Shown piece after piece: positions 46,577-58,740 of a stretch of 64,000 nucleotides of DNA. The position numbers were made by a program, and so were the translations under genes. The stretch is taken from the NCBI GenBank assembly GCA_036429605.1, contig JAVFKD010000004.1, forward strand, positions 3,286,001 through 3,350,000. The letters run 5' to 3'. The notes beneath the pieces are model-generated. The model searched no databases and was not told the origin of the DNA. It was given only the letters and a program-made list of their open reading frames with translations. The first letter of the stretch is position 1; the number at the start of each line of letters is the position of its first letter. This DNA is from Cladobotryum mycophilum. Lineage: Eukaryota > Ascomycota > Sordariomycetes > Hypocreales > Hypocreaceae.

Positions 46577-48714
46577 CTACGATTCTGCGCCGAGCGACTC
46601 CAATTCTTTCAGCACAGATACCTTGGTGTGGATCTTCTTTAGCTGGGTATCTTCCAGCTTCTCTCCACCCGCCAGTCGCATCTCAAGGTCCTCGATCGCA
46701 CGAACCTTCTTTTGGAGGCTTCTGATCTTCTTTGCATTCGGGTCGGACCCAGCAGGCTCGGTAGGAGCATTAGGGGAGGGCCGCCGTGTTGACCACCAGA
46801 CTGTCCCCGCGATCCCTGGTGGGTATTGCTGCGGCTGCGGGCGCCAGTGTTGGTCCTGGATCGGCTTCTAAAACCACGGCTGTTATTGTGATTGTTATGG
46901 CCACCAGCAACTCCTCGTCGTTCTGGACTTCGGCTATCGCTTCCCGAACCAGCACCATACTCCTGAGGCGGAGGGGCCAAGCTCGCTCCCCCATTGGGCT
47001 CAGGCTCCAGCTTGCCTTCGCCCTGGTTGTTCTTCTTGCCTCTCTTCTTCTTGTTCTTCTTTGGGCCATCCTCACCAGCGGGCTCTGCTCCGGGAACAAT
47101 TCGAACAGGAACTCGAACCGGAGCTTGAGAGGATTCGGTGAGCTCTGCACCAGGCACCGCTCGTCGGGGCCGACCGAAACCATTCGTGTTCACATTCTGT
47201 GTTCCGTTGCTGACCACATGCGCGGCGCCACCCTCATCTTCGCGCTTGAAGTGCATCGGCGTGGCCAACCCACGCGCTCCGGGTGGTCGGTAGGCTCCCG
47301 CAGGCTTGCTCGGCGTCTTGACGGAGCCAAGATATGTCGTTGCAGACGGGTGGGGAGTAGGGACGGGGTTGAGAGGGTCTCCACCGGCCATCTCCTCCAC
47401 AAGTGCGGGCCGCCACAAGACATTGTACAACTCGATCATATCTTCGCTGTACATGATTCCGCCGCTTACGTGCCACAGCTTTACGCCGTTGTCAACACGG
47501 AGGCGGGGCGAAGTCGTTGCGGTCATGATGTAGCGACTATCGGGACTCCATTCACAAACACTAGGATTGCCGCTCTCAATAGTGCAGACCTTGCGATAAT
47601 CTTTTTCCAGATCATACACATCAATCTGACCAGCAAGGTTACCAAAACCTGCGACCAAGACAAAACGACCGGTCGGCGAGAAGGCGATGGTATTGCGGGG
47701 TCCAAGCGGGAATGAATGAATCGCAGCAGCCCGGTCATTGAAGATTGTCGTCTTGGCAGGCATGTAGCCATATACCACAGCAAACTGGCGCGACGTAGGC
47801 GACCATGAGACATCATGAATTGGGCCCTCCTTGTCCAGCGTCACACGAGCATCGAAAGTGCCGTTGGTGCTGAGCAAGTACAGAGTAGTCTCTCCGTAAT
47901 AGCTTTTGCCAGATCGGTCCACATCCGTCTGCGCCAGCACCAGGATGCTGGAGCCTCGCTTGTTCCACTTCAGCTGAACCTTGTCTCCCTTGAAAAATGT
48001 CTTTTGTGAGATGGGGTTTTGGAACAAGGGCACATTGTAAACCTTGACGGCAGCAGGCGATCCCTAATTTCCAAAATTAGCAGTCATGCATTTGTTTTTA
48101 ACGGGATATCAAGGATATCGACAACTCACCTTACGCTCCGGAATGAAGACAGCAACTGCGTGGTTCTGACCAGGGGCCAAGGCAAAGGTAGCAGCGCCTT
48201 CGACCCGCAGCTTATTCCACACCGTAACGAGATCGTGACTCTCAAAAAATTGAACCTCGTTGGTGACAAGGCGAGCACAATACTTCTCGTCGGCCGTGTA
48301 CTGAAGGTTCCAACCTCCCTGTTGTTTTTGCACGTACTGGCCAATGGGCTGCTTCTCGGTGGCAGCAACACCATCTTCGACAGTGCGCCAGACCTTGAGG
48401 TTTTTGGTAGTATCTCCAGCCTCATCTTTAGCCGGTCTCTCCCAAGTTATCAAAAAGGTACCGCGGGGACTGAAGCCGAGCTCATAAACATTGACGATGG
48501 GTAGGACCAGGATCTGTTGACCGGTGGCGGTTTCGACTACAGTGACAGCCTCGGGTGAGGCCCAACCGAAGAATCGACCGCATGACGAATAGGCGCAGCA
48601 TCGCAGGTTTCCGTCAGGCTTTGTGAATCCAGCGAGAGGTTCATAGACCGGGGCGGCGTCGAAAACACCGATGGTCTTCTGGGTCCGGTAGGCGAACTGC
48701 AACGGAGATGCCAT
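46577..48714 (-). CDS. Eukaryotic translation initiation factor 2A (eIF2A), WD40-like
   Basis: Cytosolic factor that can deliver initiator tRNA to the 40S ribosome independently of eIF2 (family knowledge). Exons are 48714-48130 and 48063-46577; with one added base the total is 2073, 690 residues, close to the family norm. Beta-propeller features: VYNVPLFQNPISQKTFFKGD, VQLKWNKRGSSILVLAQTDVD, YYGETTLYLLS, DVSWSPTSRQFAVVYGYMPAK, and IMTATTSPRLRVDNGVKLWH. Then come a Pro/Arg-rich linker with KKNKKKRGKK and a C-terminal helix (KKIRSLQKKVRAIEDLEM, then KIHTKVSVLKELESLG). The helical tail is in a different frame from the propeller; one extra base in the G4/G3 stretch at 46773-46780 (plus strand) restores it. 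Without that the frame would run off into an unrelated basic tail and miss the stop at 46577. Confidence 0.93.
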
Positions 48715-50425
48715 GGCTAGTGAAAGTCACAGAGTTCCGTAAGAATGCAGTAGCGGTGCTGGGTGTGGTGCTGATTTGCAAAATGTTCTTTTCTTTGAGT
48801 TCCGTTTGAATTGACGAGCTTGTTCCTCTTCCTTTGTCGGCACGAGAAGTGTCGATTTATGCGAATGTGCAAGGGAGGAATAATCACTGACTGACTGCAC
48901 CGCAGGCAAAAAAAAAAAAAGTTGACTATGCGGAGAGGGAGTAACAGATTCTGACCACGCACACAGTTTCCAGGGCGGGATCGCGTTTGTTTATTGGCTC
49001 GAAAACGGCTCGACCGGTCGCACCAATGCTGATGTCGTTTCTTGCTTGGGCTGGAGTTCAAAGTTAATGAAGCCCAGGATAATTTGGATTTTTCGCGGAG
49101 AAGCGTCACTGACGGGCGAAGAGGGTGAAGCAGAGACGGACAGGCGGCAAGGCAGGCAGACGCAAAGGTGGGCCAACGTCAGGAATCAAGAATTGAGACC
49201 GACGCGCGAAAAGAAGAGAAGTAAAAGGATAATAAGAACAGATTGCAGTGAAGAAGGGACAAGGAAACTTGCAAGCACCCAAGACCGAGGGGGAGGGGGA
49301 GGATTGGCTGGCGGCAGCGGTGCCGTGTTGCTTGAGGGCTGGAGAAGGAAACAAGAATAGAAAATGAACGACAGCGAAGTGTGGGTTTGCCTTGTGGTCT
49401 ATATTTTTTTCTTTCTCTTTCGCTCTCTCTCGTCCCAGCCAAAGCGGGCGATGGAGGTACATCCATCTTTTTTTTCTTCCTCCCTCCCTCCCTCCATCCC
49501 CCCCACCGTTGCTGCTGCTAGAAGAAACGGCCACTGAAATCCAAGCCTGAAAGCACTACCTGAGCACGCTAATTCAAAAGGCTACAGGTATGTACTTGTA
49601 CTTCTCAAGGCAATCAATCAATCAATGGATGGATGCCTCCCTTTGACTTGAGGATCAGACAAAGGGCCATTGGTGCCCAGCCAATGCAACCAATCACGGT
49701 CATGGATTGGCCTGGCTTTTGCCCCTCCTTTTGAGTCCTGAAAGTCTGGGGGGCAGCGTGCCAACGTCGTACTCAGGTTGATCCATGCTCCAAGGTACAA
49801 GAAGGATTGAAAAGGCTGTCCTGTTCTGAATGCCATTCCTCTTCGGCTATATAAAAGGAGGAATAGAATGCAAGATACAGGTATTACTACTTACCTACTT
49901 ATTCAAATCCTCCAAGTGCTGACACCGCATACCGACCCAAGCTGAGTCAAGCAGCGTCGCCAGGTGTCAGTTTGAACCGGTGGGGAAATTGCTAAGGTGT
50001 CTATCGAGAAGAAAATCCAGTTCCATTACCAATCTGCTACTGACGTGTTCAACAACACATCCACCCACAGCCTAACTTACTTGTTCCTACCTAATAGACT
50101 CTTCGTATCGAGTCCATTCAGGACCCTCATTGGTACTCGCCTTGGTAGGTAGGTAAGACCAGTAGCTATTACTTAGTAGGTGCTAAATCGGGTCGTCACA
50201 AAGTACAGAAATTAAGTCCTTTCTCTCTCCCTCTCTTTTTCATTTCACTATCATGAGTGTTCAGTTGCGCATTCTCATATGATGCATTGCGAAGATCGCA
50301 AACCGATGAATTAGCCTTAAAGTCAATATTCTCATAGAAACATAGCAATTGTAATATTTAACGCGACACGAATCTCAAAATCAACCTTGGATGTATTTTG
50401 CAAATCTTGCTTCCATGGTAACCCT
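48715..50425. other. 1.7 kb spacer between eIF2A start and RBA50 stop
   Basis: Contains the eIF2A promoter, a G-rich block (49289-49309), a CCCT tract (49481-49497), an AATC repeat (49612-49625), a TATATAAAAGG element at 49848-49858 with no credible gene after it, and several ACCTACTT/GGTAGGTAGG motifs. No gene supported. Confidence 0.5.
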
Positions 50426-51669
50426 TTACCTACCCTTCACCTTTTCGCGCCAACCGCCCTTTTCAAACAGCCAGAGAGCTTCCGTCGCATAAGCCCGACT
50501 TCCTCTATGTCCGCCTTCGCCCATGGTCGCCTCTATCAATGTTTGTAAAACTCGACCCTCCTTCATAGCGTTCCAAACTCCCATTGCGATGGGATGGTCC
50601 ACACCCGTCCCCCACTCTCCTCGTCCTAACCGGTAGAGTATCCGTCCCAATGTCTGGAAAGCCATGCAGCGCTGCGCCGGTACGGCACTCCTTGCCAACC
50701 GAGCCAATTCGGCCACGGTATATCCGGCAGCCTCCGGCGCATCTCCGTGGTGATGTAATCCCTTGGATGAAGGGATAGATCGACTGACACGGGGGGATAG
50801 GAATCGCCCACGAAAGTCAAATCGCAATGCGGAAATACTGATTTCGGGATGAGGATAGTATGACGAATCTCTATCGGCTATGCTGTCTTGACTGGGGATA
50901 GGGGCCATCCAAGCCAGCTTGCTTGGATCAGCAGGAAGATTGGGGAAGTATTTTTCGTGCAGTGTGGCTAGGAAGTTGGGATCCGAAGGATCGAGATCTG
51001 GGAGGCCAGGGGGCACAGGGAAATGCGTTGACCTGGGAAGATCCACGATTGGGAATAGGTCTGGTGGTATTTGGGCTGGCGCCTGGTCTTCATTGTAATC
51101 GTCGGCTATTTTCTTGGTTGATGTCACATTGGTTACTGGAGGAGTTGGCTGGGTTTGTGAGATAGTAGGTGAGGGTTCAGAGGTGTCATCGACCTGGATT
51201 TTGGGGGTGGCGGTGGCGACGGCGGGGATTGAAATTGAGATTGCGACTGAGTTGCCTCTGGAACTGGCAGGTTAAATGGAGATGAAGGATCTGGCTCATC
51301 GATATGGGCTCGCCGAAGAAGTCGCTGGACAAGATCAGGATTTAGGCCATTAAGAAGGTCTTCCTGTGCCTGTGAGATCTCTTGTGGGGTCATGTTCTCA
51401 ATCTTCTGCCGATTTTCCTGATCTATACGCCTTTTTTCTATTTCATCAAAGCCCGGATTTTGAGAGGAAATACCCGAGGATGAAGGCTGAGGAATTGGTG
51501 ATTCCGTCGCAGCATTGCCAGCACGTTTCTGTTTAAAGGCGGAGGGCTTCCATCGCCGTTTGTGTTGGGGAAACCCCGTTGAAGAGACTGGAGCCGATGG
51601 GAACTCGACTGGCTTTTTATCGATTTCTTCTCGTTCAACAATGTCTCCTATGAGCAAAGTGGGATCCAT
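50426..51669 (-). CDS. RBA50: RNA polymerase II assembly factor RBA50 / RPAP1-like
   Basis: Conserved factor for assembly and nuclear delivery of RNA polymerase II (family knowledge of RPAP1 and yeast Rba50). The gene has no intron; 1244 bases as written, 1245 after correction, 414 residues, the short fungal form. RPAP1_N is seen near residues 90-115 (MTPQEISQAQEDLLNGLNPD, then RLLRRA). RPAP1_C is seen near residues 280-350 (ALRFDFRGRFLSP, then ELARLARSAVPAQRCMAFQ, TLGRILYRL). A Pro/Gln-rich linker contains the frame break: the C5 run (G5 at 51203-51207 on plus) must be C6 to read PPPKIQVDDTSE and reach RPAP1_C. The start at 51669 gives the conserved-looking MDPTLLIGDIVERE. Confidence 0.9.
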
Positions 51670-54600
51670 GATGGTTACTGCTTTGGTGACTGGTACTGGA
51701 AAGGTCGACGTTGAATTAGTAGTTATGAAGCAGATGTAAAATAAAAAAATGACTGAGCTAAAACGCGGCGTTGTGGCGGGGTGAAGTGCTGACAGAGGGC
51801 CCCGCCGGGCCTGGCTTGGTCAGTGCAACCCAAATCAGACTTGCCACGTGAGATGCTCTCGGTACTTGGTATTGAAGCCACGATTCATCTAGGAGCTGTA
51901 TTGTAGACTTTATGCTGGAGGAACAACCTCGATAAATTATACTGTGATTATAGGGGAGGAATAAAATATATTTAACTAGGGCAAGGAAAGTTGGATTCGG
52001 GGATCTCTAAGGTCATTTGTGTTTACCAAGTAGATACCGTTGCTTGGGTCTTGGATTGCGTACAAGTAGCTGCAGCCCCCAGGTAGCTTGTGCATGCCTG
52101 TTCGGATATAATTACCAGGTACCTAGTAGTACTTGATTACGATTATAGTTCAGAATCTACCTAGTAAGTAATACATCTGAGTCTCTTAATAGGCTGATGA
52201 TAACATGACCTGATTTATTGGTGTTAATATTTTACTTGCCTTTTGGCTAGAGTTAAATACTTCTTCCAGTGTATCCGGTAATAACCAGATCTGGAAACTT
52301 CGAGGTTAAATCAAACTATTTTGGCAGCCTAATTAGTCAGGCGTCCAGGCGGAAGCTGAGATGTGGTGCACCGCCACACCTGCATTAGTGGCCGATCAAA
52401 TTCTTCAGTTTGAGGAGGCCTGTCCTTTCCAGAAACAGATCCAATACGACAGGGGGTTTCAGATACAAACATGGAACATTTTGAGAACACAGGCTGCGAC
52501 CGGGCGATGCCGTTGGAGAAGAAGACGAAAAAGATGCATATATGGCGTTTCAATTTTGAACATAAAAAAATTCCATATGCGCATACCATCATGGTGTGCG
52601 CAACTATCGGTGAGTTTAACCTTGTCGAGTTATGCATGAGTAAGTTAACTGAGTAAATGCAATGGGGCGTTTGTTCTCGCATCCGGTGCTGGTCTCCATT
52701 AGTGGGGGTGCGCTCAGCCACTTTGTTTCTGAATTGGATCTTGATGTTTAGGGAGTACAAGCAAATCGCTGGCAGAGAAGAGTACGGCCTAGGGCTATAT
52801 CTGTCCTTTAAAGCCAACACCGTGTGTGGTACGCGAATAAAAGTTATGATTTATAGGAGGTACAAGCTACTTGTAAGCTGTTAAGACCCTGCAGCCATCC
52901 TGTGTGACCTAAACCCATTTTCGCATCTACCGTGAATTCGTGTGGGCAATTGCGGCGCATGCGAGTGGTTGGTGGGAGAAGGAGACAGGACTTGGAGCGA
53001 ATCAACTGTCGCGCAGGGGGTGGACCTTGGCTTTAATATCGACGTAGGTAGCATTGTATCTACTAATTAATATCAACATATTGCGTTTACAGTCGGTAAC
53101 AATTATACACACATGCAGAATGAGAGATGCATCATAAATTATATGCATAAACTTGCTTCGATCTGATTGAATCACAGCTGCTACGATTATTTTCCTGCTC
53201 TCTCCTGAATTTATCACTACCTACCTACCTGTGTATGCCATGACCATGACCCCCAAACTTTGGGGACAAAGGCGGGCCGCGCCTATCTGACACCGACCAG
53301 AAACGGAAGCGGGCTAGTGGGGGCACCATCCCATCCCTTCCATTTCGGGAGATTTTGACCCTGACTTCAGCACCCCCTTGTTCTGCTGCAGCGCGCTTCT
53401 CGGGCCACCAGGGGACCTTGCTCGCTAGTGCCTGCCGCGTCTAAATAAAATGCTGGTTGGCTGGATCGCTAAATGTCCTACAAGTACCATTTCAATTGTG
53501 CCCCCGCAGCTAACTCTGTTAAGACTTCCGGGGTGCGGCAACATACAGGTACATGTACCCTCTTGCGCCACAAGCATCCATCTTCTGTTGTTGTCTTGCA
53601 TTTCCCAATATGCCGTAACATTGAAGCAAGGGCGATGATACGACTGCGTGTACTGTACCGTGTCTCCCATGTACATGCCTGTAAACCATATGTTTGGCCA
53701 CTAACCACGCAGTACTTACGTATACGTATGTGCCGCACTGCAAATGACGACGGCATGCTATTTAGCAGCATGCTGCAGCATGCACGGGTGCATGCCGGGG
53801 AAGTGGCTAGGTAATTACAGGAAGATATGGAGAAGTCTTCCCCTCACATACTTGTACATGCGTGCAGGATACTGTATTCGCTCTTGGCGAGAGGGAGATA
53901 TATAGTGTGTGTGTGTAAGAGAGAGGGTTACGGAGTATTACCGTTTGTACCCCTCGATATTTATGTATGTATGGATTTCTCGATCAATTACTGGCCCGAC
54001 CCCCCCCCCCTTCTCCATCTCCGCTTGGGAACATTTTGACCCCTGCAACTGGGACGCTAAACCTTTATAAGGCGGGATTTCGAGTCCCCCCATGTCTTGA
54101 GTCTTTGAACCCCCATCGGCTGATGTCAAAGACAATTGAAGGGCTTCCTGCATCGCTTGTGCTTGTTGGCTCTGGTACTATCGCTGCCGCCACACCCAAC
54201 CAGTCTTTAGCTCTCTCTCTCTCTCTCACTCTCTCGGCCTTGGCCTCCCTCCCTCTATGCTTGCTCCTCTTTGTTTGATACAAGTTGGTACATACTGTGT
54301 GCGCTGTGCGCTGTGTGTGGCCCAACGCGCCAATATTCCTGCTTTCATATCCACATGCACACCCCAAAATCTCCCCATCCAGAGACCGGACAGTCCGGTG
54401 GTAGTGGTTTTTAGTTGATTTGCCTACCTACCTAGTTTGGTATGTTTTCATGTATACTCGAGTATACTTAGTTGAGTGTTTCACGAAATTTCTTTGGATC
54501 CCGCCGCCCCGTCATATGTATGCCTCCACGCTGAGCCATGTCCATGCCATCCCATGCCGACCTGCCTACCTGCCTATCCCTGGCCTATGAATCACTCACT

Positions 54601-55799
54601 TATCAAGTTGTAACTTATGACTCTCTCTCTCTCTCTCATTCTCTCGTCTCCCTCAGCTTTCCCCCTCCAGCGAAGACGACGCGCAGTCCGTGCCCCGGTT
54701 TTCTCGCCTTTCTTTGCGCCTCGGGAGGAAAAAAGAAGAAATGTGTTGACCGTTTCCCGAAAATTGTAGTAGCCATAGCCATAGCCATCCCATGCTATCC
54801 CATGCCATCCCCATCCCCAATTCTTTTTTCCAGACCTGCATCCCGCATCCTTTTCCCTCTTTCTCTCTCTCTCTCTCCCTTTTTTTTCCCTTTCCATTTC
54901 CATTTCCCTCTCCCTCCCCCTCTCGCCCTCTCGCCCTCCCCCTTCTTCCTACCATTAACATCACAACACCCAACAAAACTGCGCGCAAATCGAGTTGAAT
55001 TCGAGTCGGAAATTCATCAATTTCCTCACCTCTAAACCATCCGCGGCATCTTGAAAAGTGCACTATTTTGTACTCCAAGTTTTGCTGCACGATTTGCAGG
55101 TGCATTAAGCTGCGCAACCCCGCATCTTCAGCGCTTTTTTGGCCAAGGGCTGCACGGCACCGCGTCTGCTGTCGTTGTCACCCGACCGCTCCAAAAAAGG
55201 CGTGGTGAGGCTATTCACAGACTACATCTGCTGCGCTCCTGCGGCTCCACCTTACGTCTATTTTTTCCTCGATCCTCCTTCCCCCCCAGCCAGCTCTGAC
55301 CACTCACGTAACGTCACACGTCTGCACACCATCACTGCCCGCAGCTCAGGCAAACCGAAAAAGGCCAACCAGCCAGCCAGCCTTACCGGTCGCGCGCTTT
55401 CATTCCAATAGGCTGTCTTTATTTGATTGATTGATTGATTGATTCATACTTTGTTGTCTCAATCCAGTGCTTTCATTATTCTTTGTCCTTTTTCTTCACT
55501 CTTTTCGTCTTTTAATTCCTTTTAATCGCTGGACTTCCCTATTACCGTCACCTGGCCTATTGATTTAATCCGCGCAGCCTCTCCCCCAATGGTCACTACA
55601 TAGTAACTCGAAGCGACATCGATTCACCACCTATCTGGGTTTCTAAAAAAAGCACTGCTGGCACGTTCCCTTTTTGGTGTGCTTTTGGCATTTTGAACCC
55701 TTTTGTGTCCCAGAAAAAAACACACCAACTTGTTCGCTGCCAGCAACATCCATCACGGCGGCAACCTTTTCTGACCCCAAACGCCGCATCAAGCTAATC
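51670..55799. other. 4.1 kb gene-free divergent region between RBA50 and HPC2
   Basis: No gene supported. Contents: a GT tract (53906-53917), CT tracts (54210-54230, 54622-54640, 54861-54880), a CCATAG repeat (54772-54790), a TTGA repeat (55421-55444), one TACGGAGTA (53929-53937), and ACCTACCTACC blocks (53217-53231, 54422-54434). The right half from about 54600 is strongly pyrimidine-rich and is probably the HPC2 promoter and leader. Confidence 0.5.
55421..55444. repeat. TTGA tetranucleotide repeat
   Basis: Six tandem TTGA/TGAT units, about 360 bases upstream of the HPC2 start. Confidence 0.85.
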
Positions 55800-57979
55800 A
55801 TGGCCACTGCTGGCGACACATCGACGCGATTCGATTCTTCCGCTGGAGAACTTTCGTCGCCACCGTCTGGCTCCCTATCCGAGCCCGGCTCACCGTCACG
55901 ACACACCACGCGCCGATTTAATACTGCCAGTCACCACTCCAAGCCCGACATGGACGAGATTATTGTAAGCGATCAGCAACAATCACAAGGGTCGTACCAT
56001 CAGTATGCCCAGGTGACATCTGGCTCCGCTGCTGGCGGTCGCGCTCCGCCGCAGAAGCGTTATTCGATGATCAATGGAGAGTGGGTTCAAGTCACAGCCG
56101 CCGGTGTGCCCCGGAAGAAGCCTGGTCGCAAACCGGGCGCTGCCGTAAAACAACGACAATCCACTGGCTCAGCAGAGGTACTCGACCAAAGCAGGTCTCG
56201 CAAGGCTAGGAAATCTCGCGATGCCAGCACGCCACCAATTCAGCGGAAGCGTAAACTTGCGCCTGCCTCTGATGCTGACACAGATATTCCTAGCCCAAGG
56301 CCAATCGCTCCTGCCAGCTCTGCAGTCCCTTCACCATCTCCCTCTTTCCAACCACCACCACAACATCTGATTGAACCCTTACCTTCACATCGACAACAGC
56401 ATTCGCTATCTGATCAGCATTATTCTCCCAAGATCCCAAAGCGCGACAGCTTTCCAAGTTCTATGCAGAGCATTCTGAACGCCGATCCGCCGCCCTCACA
56501 GCCTTCCAGTAATAATAACAACAACAACAACAACACAAGCTCTAGCACTTCGATACCGGTCCGAACCAGTGGCCAGAGCTACGATCCTATCCGAGGCAAT
56601 TATGATCCTGTTCGGGAAACCATTACACCACATAGCCATAACCACTATCCTCCGCCCTCAGGATCCCCACGAGCACCGCTGCCGACCCAGCCTTCGCATC
56701 GTTCTCCTTCCATTGCCAGTATGATAGAGCCTCAAGCCCCGACGCCCAAGGCCCCGACAAAGGCGTCGCCCAGCCATCCTCATTCTGTATATCCTCCCTC
56801 TTCATCACAGCCACGGTTGCAGGCTCCGGAGATCTCAGTGCCCCCTTCGCCGCCATATGCTCCTAAAACGACCACGTCGAATCAGACACCGCCATTGAAC
56901 CCCCCCTGTTCCGGAACCAAAACGCGATGCGCCAGCTCCAGCTCCAGCCCCAGTTCCTGCGCCAGCACCAGTGCTTGTGCCTGTGTCTGCTGCTACGCTT
57001 GCTCCTACACCTCCCGCTCCACGACCAGTCCCTAATCATGCAAATTTTACCACAATTGCGAGCGGACCCGTCAAGAAGGTGTCACCTAAACAAAAGCCCA
57101 TACCTGGTATTTCTACGCCGAAGACGGATAATTTAGACGATGCGCCCCAGGAAACCGACGAACGATCTATTCTCGACTTTGGTAAGGCCCGCCCGGGCGA
57201 GGAGAAGGAGACACCCACCATTGTTCTCTCGATTCCAATCACTGCAGGCGAGACCAACAAGTACGTCAACTTTATGCGCATGGCTGAAGATCAATATGGT
57301 TGGGATGCTCTTCATCCTCGTCTTGCCGCCAACCGAGATCGAAAGGCTCGTATTGCCGCCGCCGCCGCCTCGCTTGAAAAGACCGAATCCGGGCGAGAAT
57401 CTGGAGACGAGATGTCGGTCGACTTGTCAGATGGCGAGGGTAGCAACCCTGATAATGGTGGCACGAGTGGTGCCGATGCCATTGCCAAACCGAAGAAAAA
57501 GCGTAACTTCAAGGAAGACCAGTATGACGTGGACGATGACTTTGTGGACGACTCGGAAATGCTATGGGAAGCGCAGGCAGCTGCTAGTCGAGATGGTTTC
57601 TTTGTTTATTCGGGACCTTTGGTGCCCGAGGTAGAGAAACCTCCGGCTGGGTATGTTTTTCTCTTCACTCGAGCTATATTGTTTTATCTTCTAACTTCAG
57701 TACAGTCACGAAGGTCCACCAAAGCGTGGCCGTGGAGGCCGTGGTAGTCGTGGCGGAGGCCGCGGAGCGACTGCTCGAGCCGGAACTGCTGCTGGCCGTG
57801 GTGGTGGTCCAGGCTCCCGAGGTGGTTCCATTACAAGGAAGCCCCGTATTACAAAATCCGAAAAAGCTCAACGGGAGCGAGAAAAGGCTGAGCGAGAAAG
57901 TCTGGCCAAGACATCGTCCAACACATATGCTCTCCAGCCTATAACCCCATCATTGTCTGTTCGAGAACTTGGCGCCTAG
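55800..57979 (+). CDS. HPC2: HPC2/ubinuclein-like subunit of the HIR histone chaperone complex
   Basis: Component of the HIR complex, which deposits H3-H4 and represses histone genes in the nucleus. Exons are 55800-57650 and 57706-57979; with one base removed the total is 2124, 707 residues. The long N-terminal half is Pro/Ser/Gln-rich and disordered, with an AT-hook-like KKPGRKPG and a poly-Asn tract. The family hallmark, the Hpc2-related domain, is at about residues 575-605: YDVDDDFVDDSEMLWEAQ, then RDGFFVYSGPLVPE. A Gly/Arg-rich RGG-like tail (KRGRGGRGSRGGGRG) and a charged C-terminus follow. The frame breaks at the C7 run 56900-56906; C6 (or C9) joins LNPPVPEPKRDAPAPAPAP to the conserved half. 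An in-frame extension upstream of 55800 has no downstream support. Confidence 0.88.
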
Positions 57980-58740
57980 AACGGTAACGAGAATCTCGAA
58001 AACCCTCCTTGGCTCAAGAATATTTTGAATTAATATCGATCAATCGAAACTTAGCAAGTGCAATAATACATATGGCGTGCTTGGCGATTTTAGAGGTTGG
58101 TGTTTATTTGGCATTCTAACAGCGAGAGCCTTGTGAAAGGCTAGCGTTTATGCTGTGGAGGCAGGGTGAACAGAACCGACTTGCAAGTCATGAATTGTCC
58201 GGGCGTGGCGGGATGAGATAAACACTGGGTCTGTATGATGGGACAAACGCACTTACAGTGCTCACAATTTGTTCTTTTTGTTTTTCCTTTGGGAGTTGTA
58301 TTTGGTGGTGGGAGGCGTTGGTACGGATGGTAGGGGATGAAATGTTTCAGGGCAAGATATCCCTATTGCTGTTGGGAAATGACTGTAGATGGATGTTTGC
58401 TTGGGTCGAGCTCAATGACACGAGTTGTTTTGTTTTTTACCTTAGTTTTAGCAACCTGAATGATGGGTGAAAATAGAGTCGTCGTTTTGGCGACTTGTTT
58501 CTTAGTTCTTAGAACACTCTTTTCTTTTCTTTTGCATTTAGGCCATCATGCCCAGCTTAGCATTAGGCATACACTGAAAGGGCAATGCTTTGTAAAACAC
58601 GGCCGGCTTTTGGCTAACAAACACCGGGATGGCCCCTCAACTCCTCTAACTTTAAAATAGTTTACTCTGTTCATACTTCTTATAGACATAGCTTCCCGTA
58701 TCCTTTCTCCTAACATCCCCTCCCCCTCCTTATCCGTGCC
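57980..58740. other. Convergent 3' region between HPC2 and GGA
   Basis: A 761-base T-rich spacer. A T-rich stretch near 58270-58290 could be part of the HPC2 3' UTR. No gene supported. Confidence 0.45.

Noticed and set aside
46577..46800. Programmed ribosomal frameshifting in eIF2A and the other broken genes
   Set aside because: No shared slippery sequence beyond a G or C run, and both +1 and -1 cases occur in unrelated genes; assembly error is simpler.
49848..49945. Gene driven by the TATATAAAAGG element
   Set aside because: The first ATG opens only about 25 codons without any recognisable feature.
52329..52820. 163-codon minus-strand ORF
   Set aside because: AT-rich, overlaps opposite-strand ORFs and has no family features.
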